Assembly: GCF_010119195.1 (NCBI RefSeq)
Contig: NZ_WRXL01000006.1
Location: 1 to 64,000 of the forward strand
DNA: 64,000 nucleotides
From: Haloarcula salina
GTDB lineage: Archaea; Halobacteriota; Halobacteria; Halobacteriales; Haloarculaceae
Direction: 5' to 3'
Position 1 is the first letter of the stretch. Each line of letters starts with the position of its first letter. A program made the position numbers and the translations under genes. Under the pieces are notes generated by a model. It saw nothing but the letters and a program-made list of their open reading frames with translations. It made no database searches and was not told the origin of the DNA. Below are positions 42,014 through 50,588 of this stretch, piece after piece.

Positions 42014-42036
42014 CAGCCGGCAATGGGTGCCGGCTG
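42014..42036 (+). promoter_or_regulatory. Shared promoter dyad, copy 6
   Basis: TATTTTTG leads into CAGCCGG (42014-42020), pairing with CCGGCTG (42030-42036) over a loop CAATGGGTG. Same plan as the other five, but the gene behind it seems to be lost. Confidence 0.5.
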
Positions 42037-42140
42037 TCAACAGAATCCCAGTACCGGATTGGAAGCAATGCCTGCGGACGGCGAACCCTTATCAGTGAAA
42101 ACGGGCCCAACCAGCGTGTGACAGTCGGGAGCAACAATTT

Positions 42141-43391
42141 ATGATCCGAACGAACACCTTCGAAGTAGCGCCACGGACAGATAATGCTGAGAGTATGCTC
42201 CGACGTATGCTTGATGCGTCGGCGAGCCTCTGGAATGAAATCAACTACGAACGACGTCAGCGATTCTTCAGCGGTGAAGATATCTGGGAATCAGAGGAGT
42301 TCTACGATCGCTATGTGGACGTTCTCGGTGGTGCGACCGCTCAAACGATTATCCGGCGGAATAGCGATGCCTGGAAATCGTTTTTCACACTCTGTGACAA
42401 CCCGGATGAGGACCCCTCTCCCCCGGGATATTGGGGTAACGAAGACGAAGGTCGAGACCAGCGAACCTACATCCGAAACGATGCGTACACTCTTCGATGG
42501 GGCGAGCGGTCTCGGCTGGAGATACGGATTGGGCTAGACCTCAAAGAAGAGTATGGACTGGGGTACTACGAGCGATTGCCGCTTGAAGTTCGAGGCGAGC
42601 CACACTGGAACGGAGATTCCGGGCGGGTGACAATCGAATACGACGAGTTGACTGAGACGTTTCCCGGATACCAATCTGTGACGGTGCCCGAGGATCAACA
42701 GGATGCACCACTGGCCCAACAGACCGTTGCCATTGATATCGGAATCAACACGCTCGCAGCCTGCACGACGACTACTGGGCAGCAGTACAGATACGATGGG
42801 ATCGAGATATTCGAGCAGTTCCGCGAGACGACCGAATACATCGCTGACTTGGAATCAAAATTGCCGGACGACAGATCGTGCAGCCGCCGCATTAAACGAC
42901 TATATCGAAAGCGGACACGGCGTCGCGATCACGCCACAGCCGCGCTCATTCGTGATCTCGTTCCGCGACTCCATGAAGACGGAATCGATACGGTGGTCAT
43001 CGGTGATTTATCCGGTGGCTTCGGTGCCAAATGGACTGCCGAAGCGAACGAGATGATTCACAACTTCTGGGCGTACCGGAAGTTCAACACACAACTAGAG
43101 TCAGTCTGTGAGGAGTACGGTATCGAGGTCGTCACCCGTTCGGAGGCAGAAACCTCACAGTCGTGCCCGGACTGTGGGCGTACCGATACGACGACGCGTC
43201 ATCGGGATTCACTCACCTGTATCTGCGGTTTCGACGGACACGCTGATCTGGCTGCATCCAGGAATCTCTTGAATCGTGCTACAGAAGATTCGATACCAGG
43301 GCCGACGGCTCGGCCCATGCGGTTCCAGTGGGACAATCACGAATGGCGTTCGATCAGAGACGCTTCAGAAACCCCAACGAACAGCGCATGA
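42141..43391 (+). CDS. tnpB: TnpB, RNA-guided nuclease of an IS200/IS605-type element
   Basis: 416 residues. RuvC-I is V-A-I-D-I-G-I-N-T-L (about 196-205, Asp near 199), a zinc finger has C-P-D-C-G and C-I-C-G (about 340-362), and RuvC-III is G-H-A-D-L-A-A-S (about 366-373). The RuvC-II position, where most TnpBs have Glu in E-D-L, reads I-G-D-L-S (about 286-290), as in other haloarchaeal members I recall, so activity is uncertain. No tnpA is present, making this a tnpB-only (IS1341-type) element. TnpB proteins use an RNA from the element's right end as guide. The C-terminus R-F-Q-W-D-N-H-E-W-R is typical of haloarchaeal copies. Confidence 0.88.
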   Translation: MIRTNTFEVAPRTDNAESMLRRMLDASASLWNEINYERRQRFFSGEDIWESEEFYDRYVDVLGGATAQTIIRRNSDAWKSFFTLCDNPDEDPSPPGYWGNEDEGRDQRTYIRNDAYTLRWGERSRLEIRIGLDLKEEYGLGYYERLPLEVRGEPHWNGDSGRVTIEYDELTETFPGYQSVTVPEDQQDAPLAQQTVAIDIGINTLAACTTTTGQQYRYDGIEIFEQFRETTEYIADLESKLPDDRSCSRRIKRLYRKRTRRRDHATAALIRDLVPRLHEDGIDTVVIGDLSGGFGAKWTAEANEMIHNFWAYRKFNTQLESVCEEYGIEVVTRSEAETSQSCPDCGRTDTTTRHRDSLTCICGFDGHADLAASRNLLNRATEDSIPGPTARPMRFQWDNHEWRSIRDASETPTNSA

Positions 43392-43403
43392 ACCCGCAAG
43401 ATG

Positions 43404-43435
43404 CCGCTACAGCTCGCTGTGACCGCTGGTAGCGG
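43404..43435 (+). mobile_element. Right-end hairpin of the tnpB element
   Basis: CCGCTAC (43404-43410) pairs with GTAGCGG (43429-43435), with a partly paired 18-nt loop. It starts 12 nt behind the tnpB stop. IS200/IS605 elements have subterminal hairpins here and the omega RNA of TnpB normally ends at this point. The element boundary probably lies between 43436 and 43490. Confidence 0.5.
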
Positions 43436-43442
43436 ATGCTCA

Positions 43443-44075
43443 TCACGAGTGGAAGTCGATTCGTTGTGAACGGGTCTTCATTTCCATATTAACCGGGATC
43501 TCGAACTCGTGGAACCGGACGGTATGCCGTTCGACCCGCTCGCTCGTGAAGCGATCGAGATAGTCTGGCTCTGGATCGAGGGCGGTCGACGCCGGTGCGT
43601 AGTCGTCCGTGTGAACGACGACGCCGTCCGAAGTCACGTCGGCGACGTCGATTCGCGGATCGAGTGCGTACGGAGTCAGGTCGTCGAAGCACGCGAGCGA
43701 CGACAGCGCGTGGTACTCGATCCGACGCCGACTGGCCGGCGATACGTCCACGAGGCGGTCGATGACACGTCTGTGTTTCGCGTCGAAGCCGCCCTCCATC
43801 CGCTCGACCGCCCCCTCGCGCGTCCGGGGCCGTTCGATATGTGCGCCGTCGAAGTACGTCTCCACGGTCGACAGCGCGGCGGCGTCCGCCGCCGAGAGGG
43901 CAGGCTCGCGGACCTGGTATCGGAAGCCGGCCTCGCTCCGACGCACAGTCACGACGACGCCGGGATACACCTCGTCCTGTTCGCGGACATCCGGGGCGTA
44001 CCAGGCGTCGGCGTCGTCCGGCGGGAGCGGTTCAGGAACCACCGGCGCAGCGTCCGTCTCGGCCCGTGTAGTCAT
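43443..44075 (-). pseudogene. Truncated type II/IV secretion-system ATPase
   Basis: About 210 residues from an ATG at 44075, supported by a TATA-like T-T-T-A-A-A-T-A block some 25 nt upstream; a longer frame to 44159 crosses the promoter. The sequence resembles the N-terminal part of haloarchaeal PilB/GspE-type ATPases: Y-A-L-D-P-R-I-D-V-A-D-V-T-S-D-G-V-V (about 150-167) and T-V-R-F-H-E-F-E-I-P-V. Here similarity stops near 43490 and a foreign tail of some 14 residues follows. The whole ATP-binding domain is missing, so the protein cannot work. The break coincides with the right side of the tnpB element or of the larger accessory segment. Confidence 0.7.
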
Positions 44076-44286
44076 ACACGGGCGTAACCCCTCGTTCGTA
44101 TTTAAATTTATAGAATTTAGTTTTGAATTATTATGCTGGTCGAAGAGTATTTCAGACAACGGCTCGCTCGCATCAGTCGGATCTTGCCGAGCACCTCGCT
44201 ATCCGTCCGTGAGAGATCGTGAAAAGACGCAGTGGCGATCTGGTCACCGATGATGGACCAGGTCCCTCTTGTCGCCGCTATCGCTG

Positions 44287-45708
44287 TCAGGTCAGATAGC
44301 CAAGGTCCCGGAGTTGCGCACGCATCCGGTCGTCGTACTCCGCCTCCTCTCCCTCCGAGTGGGAAATCCACTGGATCTCCTGGTCGACGACTGCCGACAG
44401 TTCCCGAGTGAGTTCGGGATCGGCCTCGCTCACGTCCGCCGTCTCGTCGGGGAGTTCGTACAACACCTGCCGATTCCGGTTTCCGAGGTACTTGTGGGTC
44501 GCCGTCCGCACGCACGTGTAGGGCTCTTCGAAGAACTCCGACGTGTCGAACTCCGGATTGTACTTCCGGTACTCGTCGAGGTGCGCGATGCCTCGCTGGC
44601 TGATCCCCCACTCTCGGTTCCCCTCCCGGAGGTCCCGACCTTCGAACTGCTCGGTGAGCGTCCCAGTGAGGTTCGCCAGGGTGTAGGTCATGTCGATGTG
44701 CTGTGAGACGTCGGTGCTGGTCGAGACGATGCCGTCGATGCCGGAGACGATCAGTGGAACGTTGATCAGTTCGTCCCGGAGCACCAGGTTGTGTCCGAGA
44801 AGGCCGTATTCGCCGAACATATCCCCGTGATCCGCCGTGACGACGATGATCAGGTCGCGATCCGAGCGGGCCCGAGCGGCCTCGACGATCTGTCTGACCG
44901 TCTGATCTGCGTACCGGATCTCGGCGTCGTAGAGCGTCTTGGCCAGCTCGGTCTGCTGAGGCGTCAACTCGTTCCCGTTTGCCATCCGGTCCATGATCGC
45001 CTCCGTTCCCTCGTAGATCCGCTCGATCGTGTCGTACGCCGCGGGGAGGTCTGGACCGTCGTAGTACTCCTTTGCAACGGTCGATATCGGTACGTAGGGA
45101 TGGTGCGGAGACGGAACGTGGACGTACGAAAAGGCCGGCGAATCGGGGTCGGACTCGTTCCGCATCCACCGTTTCACCCGGGTCGCTAGCAATCCGTTGG
45201 TGCTGTTCTCGATGTCGCGCTTCAGCGTGCGCAGATCCAGCGTCGGGTTCTCTCGGAACCGCTTGAGCGCTAGCTTCCAGCTGAGCCGCCCGGTCTCGTC
45301 GAATTTCGAGAAGTTCTCTTTCCGTAGCTTGATGAGTTCGCTGTGGGTGAACCCGGACGTGAGCCCCGTCGCGTCGCTGATATACGTCGACGGCGAGAAC
45401 AGCGCGGTCTCGTATCCCGCATCGGCGAGGACGCCGGGGAGCGTGTCTAGCTCGGAGTGCAGTTTTCGCTTGACCTTCCCGTCCTGACCGACGTTGTGCG
45501 TCGACAGATACGTCCCCGTGAGGATCGACGCGGTCGACGCGGGTGTCCACATGGACTGGCTGATGCCGTTTTCCAGCACGGTCGAGTCCGGGGAATCAGC
45601 GATGGAGTCGATGAACGGGGTCGTATTTCGGTCGTACCCGTACATCGGCGTATGATCGGCTCTGACACTTTCCAGCGTCACCCAGAGGATATCGTTGTTA
45701 CCCGCCAC
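44287..45708 (-). CDS. Sulfatase-like hydrolase with Thr nucleophile
   Basis: 473 residues from a GTG at 45708, placed about 26 nt behind the TATA box at 45727-45737; the frame is open further upstream but would include the promoter. Alkaline-phosphatase superfamily landmarks: T-L-E-S-V-R-A-D-H (11-19), M-W-T-P-A-S-T-A-S-I-L-T-G (53-65) and V-T-A-D-H-G-D-M-F-G-E-Y-G (D-H metal ligands). Where true sulfatases have C-x-P-S-R this has W-T-P-A-S, so formylglycine cannot form and Thr is the likely nucleophile. Such proteins may be phosphotransferases or phosphodiesterases in surface glycan work. It stands at the left edge of the polysaccharide locus. Confidence 0.78.
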   Translation of the reverse strand: MAGNNDILWVTLESVRADHTPMYGYDRNTTPFIDSIADSPDSTVLENGISQSMWTPASTASILTGTYLSTHNVGQDGKVKRKLHSELDTLPGVLADAGYETALFSPSTYISDATGLTSGFTHSELIKLRKENFSKFDETGRLSWKLALKRFRENPTLDLRTLKRDIENSTNGLLATRVKRWMRNESDPDSPAFSYVHVPSPHHPYVPISTVAKEYYDGPDLPAAYDTIERIYEGTEAIMDRMANGNELTPQQTELAKTLYDAEIRYADQTVRQIVEAARARSDRDLIIVVTADHGDMFGEYGLLGHNLVLRDELINVPLIVSGIDGIVSTSTDVSQHIDMTYTLANLTGTLTEQFEGRDLREGNREWGISQRGIAHLDEYRKYNPEFDTSEFFEEPYTCVRTATHKYLGNRNRQVLYELPDETADVSEADPELTRELSAVVDQEIQWISHSEGEEAEYDDRMRAQLRDLGYLT

Positions 45709-45726
45709 GACGGATTGCAGCACTGT

Positions 45727-45737
45727 GTTATATATAG
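45727..45737 (-). promoter_or_regulatory. TATA box of the sulfatase-like gene
   Basis: Minus strand reads C-T-A-T-A-T-A-T-A-A-C. Distance to the GTG at 45708 is right for a leaderless transcript. Confidence 0.5.
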
Positions 45738-46085
45738 TTACAAATCCGTTACCACACACGTAATTAAGGGTGAATGATCGGCCTACCCGGACTCGTCCGG
45801 AAGCCTTCCGCTGTCGCTGACACCGGACTGGTCTCGCATCCGAATCGTGCAAGTTTCGAGCCAACCGGTCCATTACCATCAGATCCCAGAACTACCGTCC
45901 GTGGCGTACGGATATTCTAGTCCCGTGACTGATGGGCGCCCGTCGGGCACGGATTGGCTACCGACGTCGATGCGGTCGACCGTCGATCGAAGGCCACCTA
46001 TTCCATGGTAATACAGGGTCGTAGTGCGTCTCTAACTCTGAAAAACGTCTCCGTATTATTTAATGCAGTCGTAAGTACGTGAACT

Positions 46086-47573
46086 ATGGATGTGGGTCTC
46101 CGTGGAAGCCACAGGGGCGAACTCTCCGTACGCGCTATTTCGGGCATTATCCTGGCGCTGGTGGTTCTCTCGCTACTGATTAGTGTCGGCGCCGGCTGGG
46201 TCGGTTCATCGGGAGGCGAGGCACTGGACGGTACCGACTCCGGTGAGACCGGTGGAAACTCCAGTGTTCCCGACGACGCAGTCGAAAACGGGTCGTCGAC
46301 CGGAAGTACGGTACCAGCTGAGCCAGTCCATATCGCGGGGAACCAGCAGGCCTGTCGATACGAGGTCCCCGAACCCCGGGAGCCGGACTTCACGGTGTCT
46401 CCCGAGGACGGTGCCGCTGGGATTCAGCAAGCGATCAACGACTCGGGCCCGGGCGATCTGATCTATCTCGAGGGCGGCACCTACGAGATGGAGTCCACGA
46501 TCACGATAGACGGCGACGGCTCGGCGAGCGATCGAATCGTCATCGCAGGCAAGCCGGGGGAGCGGCCGGTACTCGACTTCTCAGCGCTCTCAGCGCCGGA
46601 TACCGAGGATCCGGAGTTCGACTTCGGTGCGGCGGTTGAGGCCGAGGGAGACTACTGGACGATCCGAAATATCGAGGTGAAAGAGAGTCCGGGATTCGGC
46701 ATCCGGGCACGCGGCGGCGAGAACCACCTGGTGTTCGAGAACGTGGAGTCTCACAACAACGTGCTGACCGGCCTCGCGCTGATCGAGAGCTCTCACAACG
46801 AGATTAGACACTCCAGGTTCCACCACAACTACGACGCGATGAACGCCGGTGAGCACGCCGACGGCGTCGGAATCAAGCAGGGCCCCGACCCAGAAGGCAA
46901 GACCGCCAACGAGAACCTGCTGTACTGCACGGACATGTATCTCAACTCCGACGACGGTTTCGACGGCTACCGGTCGAACGACAACGACATCATCTACAGC
47001 AGAGCCTGGGAGAACGGCAAGGTGAACGAGACGACGCTGGCGGACTCGGGGAACGGAAACGGGTTCAAGTTCGGCCCGCACACCGCAAGCGGGCACGTCA
47101 TCGTCGGGAACCTGGCGTGGGGGAACGTCCGAAAGGAGGAAGGTGAGTACGCGCAAGGAACTGGATTCGACTACAACGGTGCCGAAGGACCGCTCATCCT
47201 GTACCACAACACGGCGTGGAACAACGACATGGGCTTCGACTTCCAGAACGAGGGCGCGGTCTTGATAAACAACCTCGCGGTCGGGAACGCCGTCGAAAGC
47301 CGGGTGTGGACCAGCTATCCCGAGAAGTACAATATTTTCACGACGGCAGAAGACGGGATCACCTTCCAGAGCACCGACCCAGCGGACCCTGGTTTTCTCG
47401 TGCCGGAACCCGAAGCGAGAGCGGTCGGTGCGGGAGACACCATCGACTCGGTGACGTGGGTGAGAGAACGGTCGGCCCCGGATATCGGCGCGCTACAAGC
47501 CCGTGCAGACGCGGAACTCGATGCGAGAGCTGCTGAGAACAGGACCGAGCGGAACCGCGATCTTGGCAGCTAG
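46086..47573 (+). CDS. Membrane-anchored beta-helix protein, PL9-like lyase candidate
   Basis: 495 residues. One helix at about 16-37 (A-I-S-G-I-I-L-A-L-V-V-L-S-L-L-I) acts as signal-anchor and is followed by a Gly/Ser/Glu linker. From about residue 100 it reads as a right-handed parallel beta helix: G-I-Q-Q-A-I-N-D-S-G-P-G-D-L-I-Y-L, then repeated turns such as I-R-N-I-E-V-K, L-V-F-E-N-V-E-S-H-N-N and L-N-S-D-D-G-F-D-G-Y. The D-D-G-F-D cluster resembles the calcium site of family 9 pectate lyases. A TATA-like block at 46055-46063 suits the ATG at 46086. Likely a surface enzyme cutting acidic polysaccharide. Confidence 0.72.
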   Translation: MDVGLRGSHRGELSVRAISGIILALVVLSLLISVGAGWVGSSGGEALDGTDSGETGGNSSVPDDAVENGSSTGSTVPAEPVHIAGNQQACRYEVPEPREPDFTVSPEDGAAGIQQAINDSGPGDLIYLEGGTYEMESTITIDGDGSASDRIVIAGKPGERPVLDFSALSAPDTEDPEFDFGAAVEAEGDYWTIRNIEVKESPGFGIRARGGENHLVFENVESHNNVLTGLALIESSHNEIRHSRFHHNYDAMNAGEHADGVGIKQGPDPEGKTANENLLYCTDMYLNSDDGFDGYRSNDNDIIYSRAWENGKVNETTLADSGNGNGFKFGPHTASGHVIVGNLAWGNVRKEEGEYAQGTGFDYNGAEGPLILYHNTAWNNDMGFDFQNEGAVLINNLAVGNAVESRVWTSYPEKYNIFTTAEDGITFQSTDPADPGFLVPEPEARAVGAGDTIDSVTWVRERSAPDIGALQARADAELDARAAENRTERNRDLGS

Positions 47574-47647
47574 GACGCCGTCAGGAGCGCGCCGTCGCCC
47601 GTTCGTGAAGTGCGGTGAACGACGGCCCAGAAACGGCATCTCCCGGT

Positions 47648-48400
47648 TTACTGCTCGACGTTGTAATTCAACTCTATTTCGTCTCTCGACTCCTTCAGAA
47701 GTTGGACGATGCTTTCTTGTTGGTTGTTGATTTTCGATTTCGGGCCGGCCACGCTAATTGCGCCCTCCACACCGTCTCTCGAGAGTATCGGGACGGCGAT
47801 TCCTTTCCAACCGCGGAAGTCCTCTTCGTCGTTTATCGCGTAGCCCTGGTCGACAACGGTATCGAGGTACTCTCTCAAATCGTCCGGGTTTGTGATTGTT
47901 TTGTCTGTGAACTCGGGGAAATCGAGGTCGACCAGTATCTCCTGCACCTCTTCTTCCGGAAGGAACGCGAGGATGGCCTTCCCCAGCGCTGCCGAGTGGA
48001 ACTCGGTTCGCTTTCCATCGTGGTCTCCGATTATCGACGTCCCTTCCATCGAAATCGAAGCGATGTGCACGATCTCTCGCTGGTCTTCGATACCGAGATA
48101 TACAGCCAAATCGGTCTCGATGGCGATTCGATCCATATGGGGCTTAGCATACGTGTATAGCTGCGTTCGGGACTTTACGATGCCACCGTATTCGAGTAAT
48201 TGATATCCAAGGTGGTATTGATTGCCACGTTTGTCGACGACATTATGAGATTTTAGCGTAGACAGGTGGTAGTGAGTAGTACTTTCAGAAAGACCGATTT
48301 CATCGGCGATGGTTGTGAGGTTCGCACTTCCCTGGTCGCGAATAAATTCGATAATCTGAAAGGCGTTTTCCACGCTTTGAATTTTCCCTGGGTGTTCCAT
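47648..48400 (-). CDS. IclR-family transcriptional regulator
   Basis: 250 residues. The N-terminal winged helix (about 8-65: V-E-N-A-F-Q-I-I-E-F-I, then T-T-I-A-D-E-I-G-L-S-E-S-T-T-H-Y-H-L) and the C-terminal effector domain (about 80-245, with G-K-A-I-L-A-F-L, G-Y-A-I-N-D-E-E and G-V-E-G-A-I-S-V-A-G-P) are standard for IclR proteins. These bind sugars or organic acids and control catabolic operons. Placed between the lyase-like gene and the ABC transporter, it is the likely regulator of the locus. No Cys or insertions of note. Confidence 0.88.
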   Translation of the reverse strand: MEHPGKIQSVENAFQIIEFIRDQGSANLTTIADEIGLSESTTHYHLSTLKSHNVVDKRGNQYHLGYQLLEYGGIVKSRTQLYTYAKPHMDRIAIETDLAVYLGIEDQREIVHIASISMEGTSIIGDHDGKRTEFHSAALGKAILAFLPEEEVQEILVDLDFPEFTDKTITNPDDLREYLDTVVDQGYAINDEEDFRGWKGIAVPILSRDGVEGAISVAGPKSKINNQQESIVQLLKESRDEIELNYNVEQ

Positions 48401-49287
48401 ACGTGAACGTGGAGCGGGACGATATTATGTCTATCGTCCGTCGCCGACACGGCTGACGAGGAGCCGCTGTTCTGACTCGAACCCGTCACAGGCTCCGGCG
48501 TAAAATCTGGACGAAGCCGACGACGGTGACGGCATCACGACCGCTGCCGACGCGACGGGTTCGAGTTTCTCTGGTGGGAATCGCGACATCGATTGAAACC
48601 GGCAACGGGCCAGAACTCGCTGGAGTTTCTACGATATAGAAGATAATCGCGCTTTGATTATTTTCAGAATTTCTCATACGACAGTATCGAATGTAAACAA
48701 GATGATTAAATATTAGCAACTTCAGACGAGGAGAGCGAGTAAATAACAAGAGTACGTTCGTTACACTTCTGTGGTAGTAGTTGGCAATCGCAGATAGACT
48801 GATTTCTATCACATAGAATTGTATCGTTTGACAGACTGAGGCTGCCGCGGGAGTTACTCGAGAAGGCCACCGAACCACCGTCCGTACACCGGCTGTTTAA
48901 TTTCCGCTATCAGGGTGAGGAACTAATAAGCGTCGGCCGAGTCGTCTCTGTCTTCTTCGTGACTATTGCTTCGATAATATAGAAGAAAGTGCGGGACGGT
49001 ACCTGGATTGGAGCGTGGGACTCGGAACGCACGACAGACGTGGTATCCAGACTGGTGGACCAGTCAGCCCGTTACGTGGAATACAGACATCGAAAAACCG
49101 TTCGGCGGCGCCCACCGAACGCGTGAGCTATGGTCGCCAGTGACACTCAGTGCACGCCCAATCGCACTCAGACGACACCCCCGACCGGTGCGTAAACTGC
49201 GTCAACTGGTCCGATGGCAGTCAGTTCCGTTCGGACTGAACCGGTCCCGTACAGAGAGCGCCGGGCTGCTGGAGTCGACGTGTTCAG
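48401..49287. other. Long intergenic stretch with possible gene relic
   Basis: About 890 nt with no intact gene. On the minus strand from about 48650 to 48486 a coding-like tail can be read (P-A-S-S-G-P-L-P-V-S-I-D-V-A-I-P-T and A-V-T-V-V-G-F-V-Q-I-L-R-R-S-L then stop), perhaps the last 50 codons of a lost gene. The part from 48640 to 48840 is AT-rich and can hold the IclR promoter. A frame at 49008-49427 is basic and looks spurious. Confidence 0.35.
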
Positions 49288-50442
49288 TTAGTCAGCTCTG
49301 GACCCGATCTGCTCGACCGTCTCGGCATCCCGCAGTTCTCTGTTGTGCAGTGCCTCGCCCGTCGCTGCATCGAACAGATGGACCGCTTCGGGGGGGAGTT
49401 GCGTTTTCGTCGTTTCCCCCAGTGTGAGCGAGCGCATGCCATCGATTGTCGCAGTCATCACACTTTGGTCGCTCGACTGCCCCTCGAACTGGAGGTGAAC
49501 CGTATTTTCGTCGCCCATCGGTTCGACGACGTCTACGACGGCGGAGTAGTCGTAGTCCGTCTCCTCGGCCTCACCGATTTTGATGTCTTCCGGTCGGATG
49601 CCCAGCACGACCTCTCGGTGGCCGTCGACTGCGCTGGCCAACGCGTCCGACAGTGGATACTCGAAGGCGTCCGTGACCAGCGACCCATCACGGACGTTAC
49701 CCTCGTAGAAATTCATTGACGGTTCGCCGAGAAACCCAGCCACGAAGAGGTTGTTTGGCTCGTGGTAGCACTCTAACGGGGTCCCGACTTGCTGGAGTTG
49801 GCCGTCGTTCAAGATGGCGATGCGGTCAGACATCGTCATCGCCTCAGTCTGATCGTGTGTGACGTAAATCGTCGTGGTCTCGAGATCGTCCTGGAGCTTC
49901 TGGAGCTCCGTCCGCATTTCCGCCCGAAGTTTTGCGTCGAGATTAGCCAGGGGCTCGTCGAGCAGGAACACCTGTGGGTCACGAACGATAGCTCGCCCGA
50001 GGGCGACACGTTGCTGCTGCCCTCCTGACAGCTCCTGGGGCCTCCGGTCCAGCAAGTCGGCCATCCCCAACATAGTGGCCGTGCTCTCGACTCGCGACTG
50101 TATTTCGTCTTCCGGGAGCTCACCTGCCTCCCTGAGTCCAAACGACATGTTCCCGCGCACACTCATGTGCGGGTACAGCGCGTAGGACTGGAACACCATC
50201 GCGATATCCCGCTGCTGTGGCGACGCGTTCGTTATCGTCCGCTCACCGAGCTGTATCTCACCACGTGTCGGAATTTCGAGTCCCGCAATCATCCGGAGTG
50301 TGGTCGACTTTCCACAGCCGGACGGCCCGACCAGTACGAGGAACTCGCCGTCCCTGATATCTAAGCTCAAATCGTCAACGGCGACGATCTCTCCGTCGTC
50401 TTGAAACGTCTTTGTTACGTGGTCGAGACTGACTCTAGCCAT
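49288..50442 (-). CDS. Sugar ABC transporter ATP-binding protein (MalK/UgpC type)
   Basis: 384 residues from the ATG at 50442 (M-A-R-V-S-L-D-H-V-T); a start 42 nt upstream would add a non-conserved leader. Walker A G-P-S-G-C-G-K-S-T (39-47), Q-loop V-F-Q-S-Y-A-L-Y-P-H-M, signature L-S-G-G-Q-Q-Q-R-V-A-L (about 139-149), Walker B V-F-L-L-D-E-P and H-loop T-H-D-Q-T-E-A complete the set. The C-terminal TOBE-type extension (about 240-370) is the MalK-like regulatory part. It energises uptake through the two permeases at 52059-53935 and faces the binding-protein gene across a shared promoter region. Confidence 0.93.
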   Translation of the reverse strand: MARVSLDHVTKTFQDDGEIVAVDDLSLDIRDGEFLVLVGPSGCGKSTTLRMIAGLEIPTRGEIQLGERTITNASPQQRDIAMVFQSYALYPHMSVRGNMSFGLREAGELPEDEIQSRVESTATMLGMADLLDRRPQELSGGQQQRVALGRAIVRDPQVFLLDEPLANLDAKLRAEMRTELQKLQDDLETTTIYVTHDQTEAMTMSDRIAILNDGQLQQVGTPLECYHEPNNLFVAGFLGEPSMNFYEGNVRDGSLVTDAFEYPLSDALASAVDGHREVVLGIRPEDIKIGEAEETDYDYSAVVDVVEPMGDENTVHLQFEGQSSDQSVMTATIDGMRSLTLGETTKTQLPPEAVHLFDAATGEALHNRELRDAETVEQIGSRAD

Positions 50443-50588
50443 GTCAGGCCATCTCTCCTTTTCTATGATAAATTTTTTGGTCAATTATCCCACCCCGTCC
50501 GTCCGAAACCGCGGCGAGACGTTAGCACGGCCGTCCTAACCACAACGATTATATGCCATAATAGATAATCCACGTATGGAGCATTCGC

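Larger units (their letters stand above)
41672..42140. other. Intergenic region between VirB4-like gene and tnpB
   Basis: 469 nt. It holds a possible minus-strand ORF of 56 residues (41777-41947), the sixth shared promoter dyad (42014-42036) and, 31 nt behind the dyad, an ATG at 42068 that opens only 17 codons before a stop at 42119. The short frame may be the start of a gene cut by the tnpB element. Confidence 0.45.

Noticed and set aside
44117-45550. 477-codon open frame on the minus strand
   Set aside because: It runs in another frame of the sulfatase-like gene on the same strand, is extremely Arg-rich, and has no family features. It is a shadow of high GC coding sequence.
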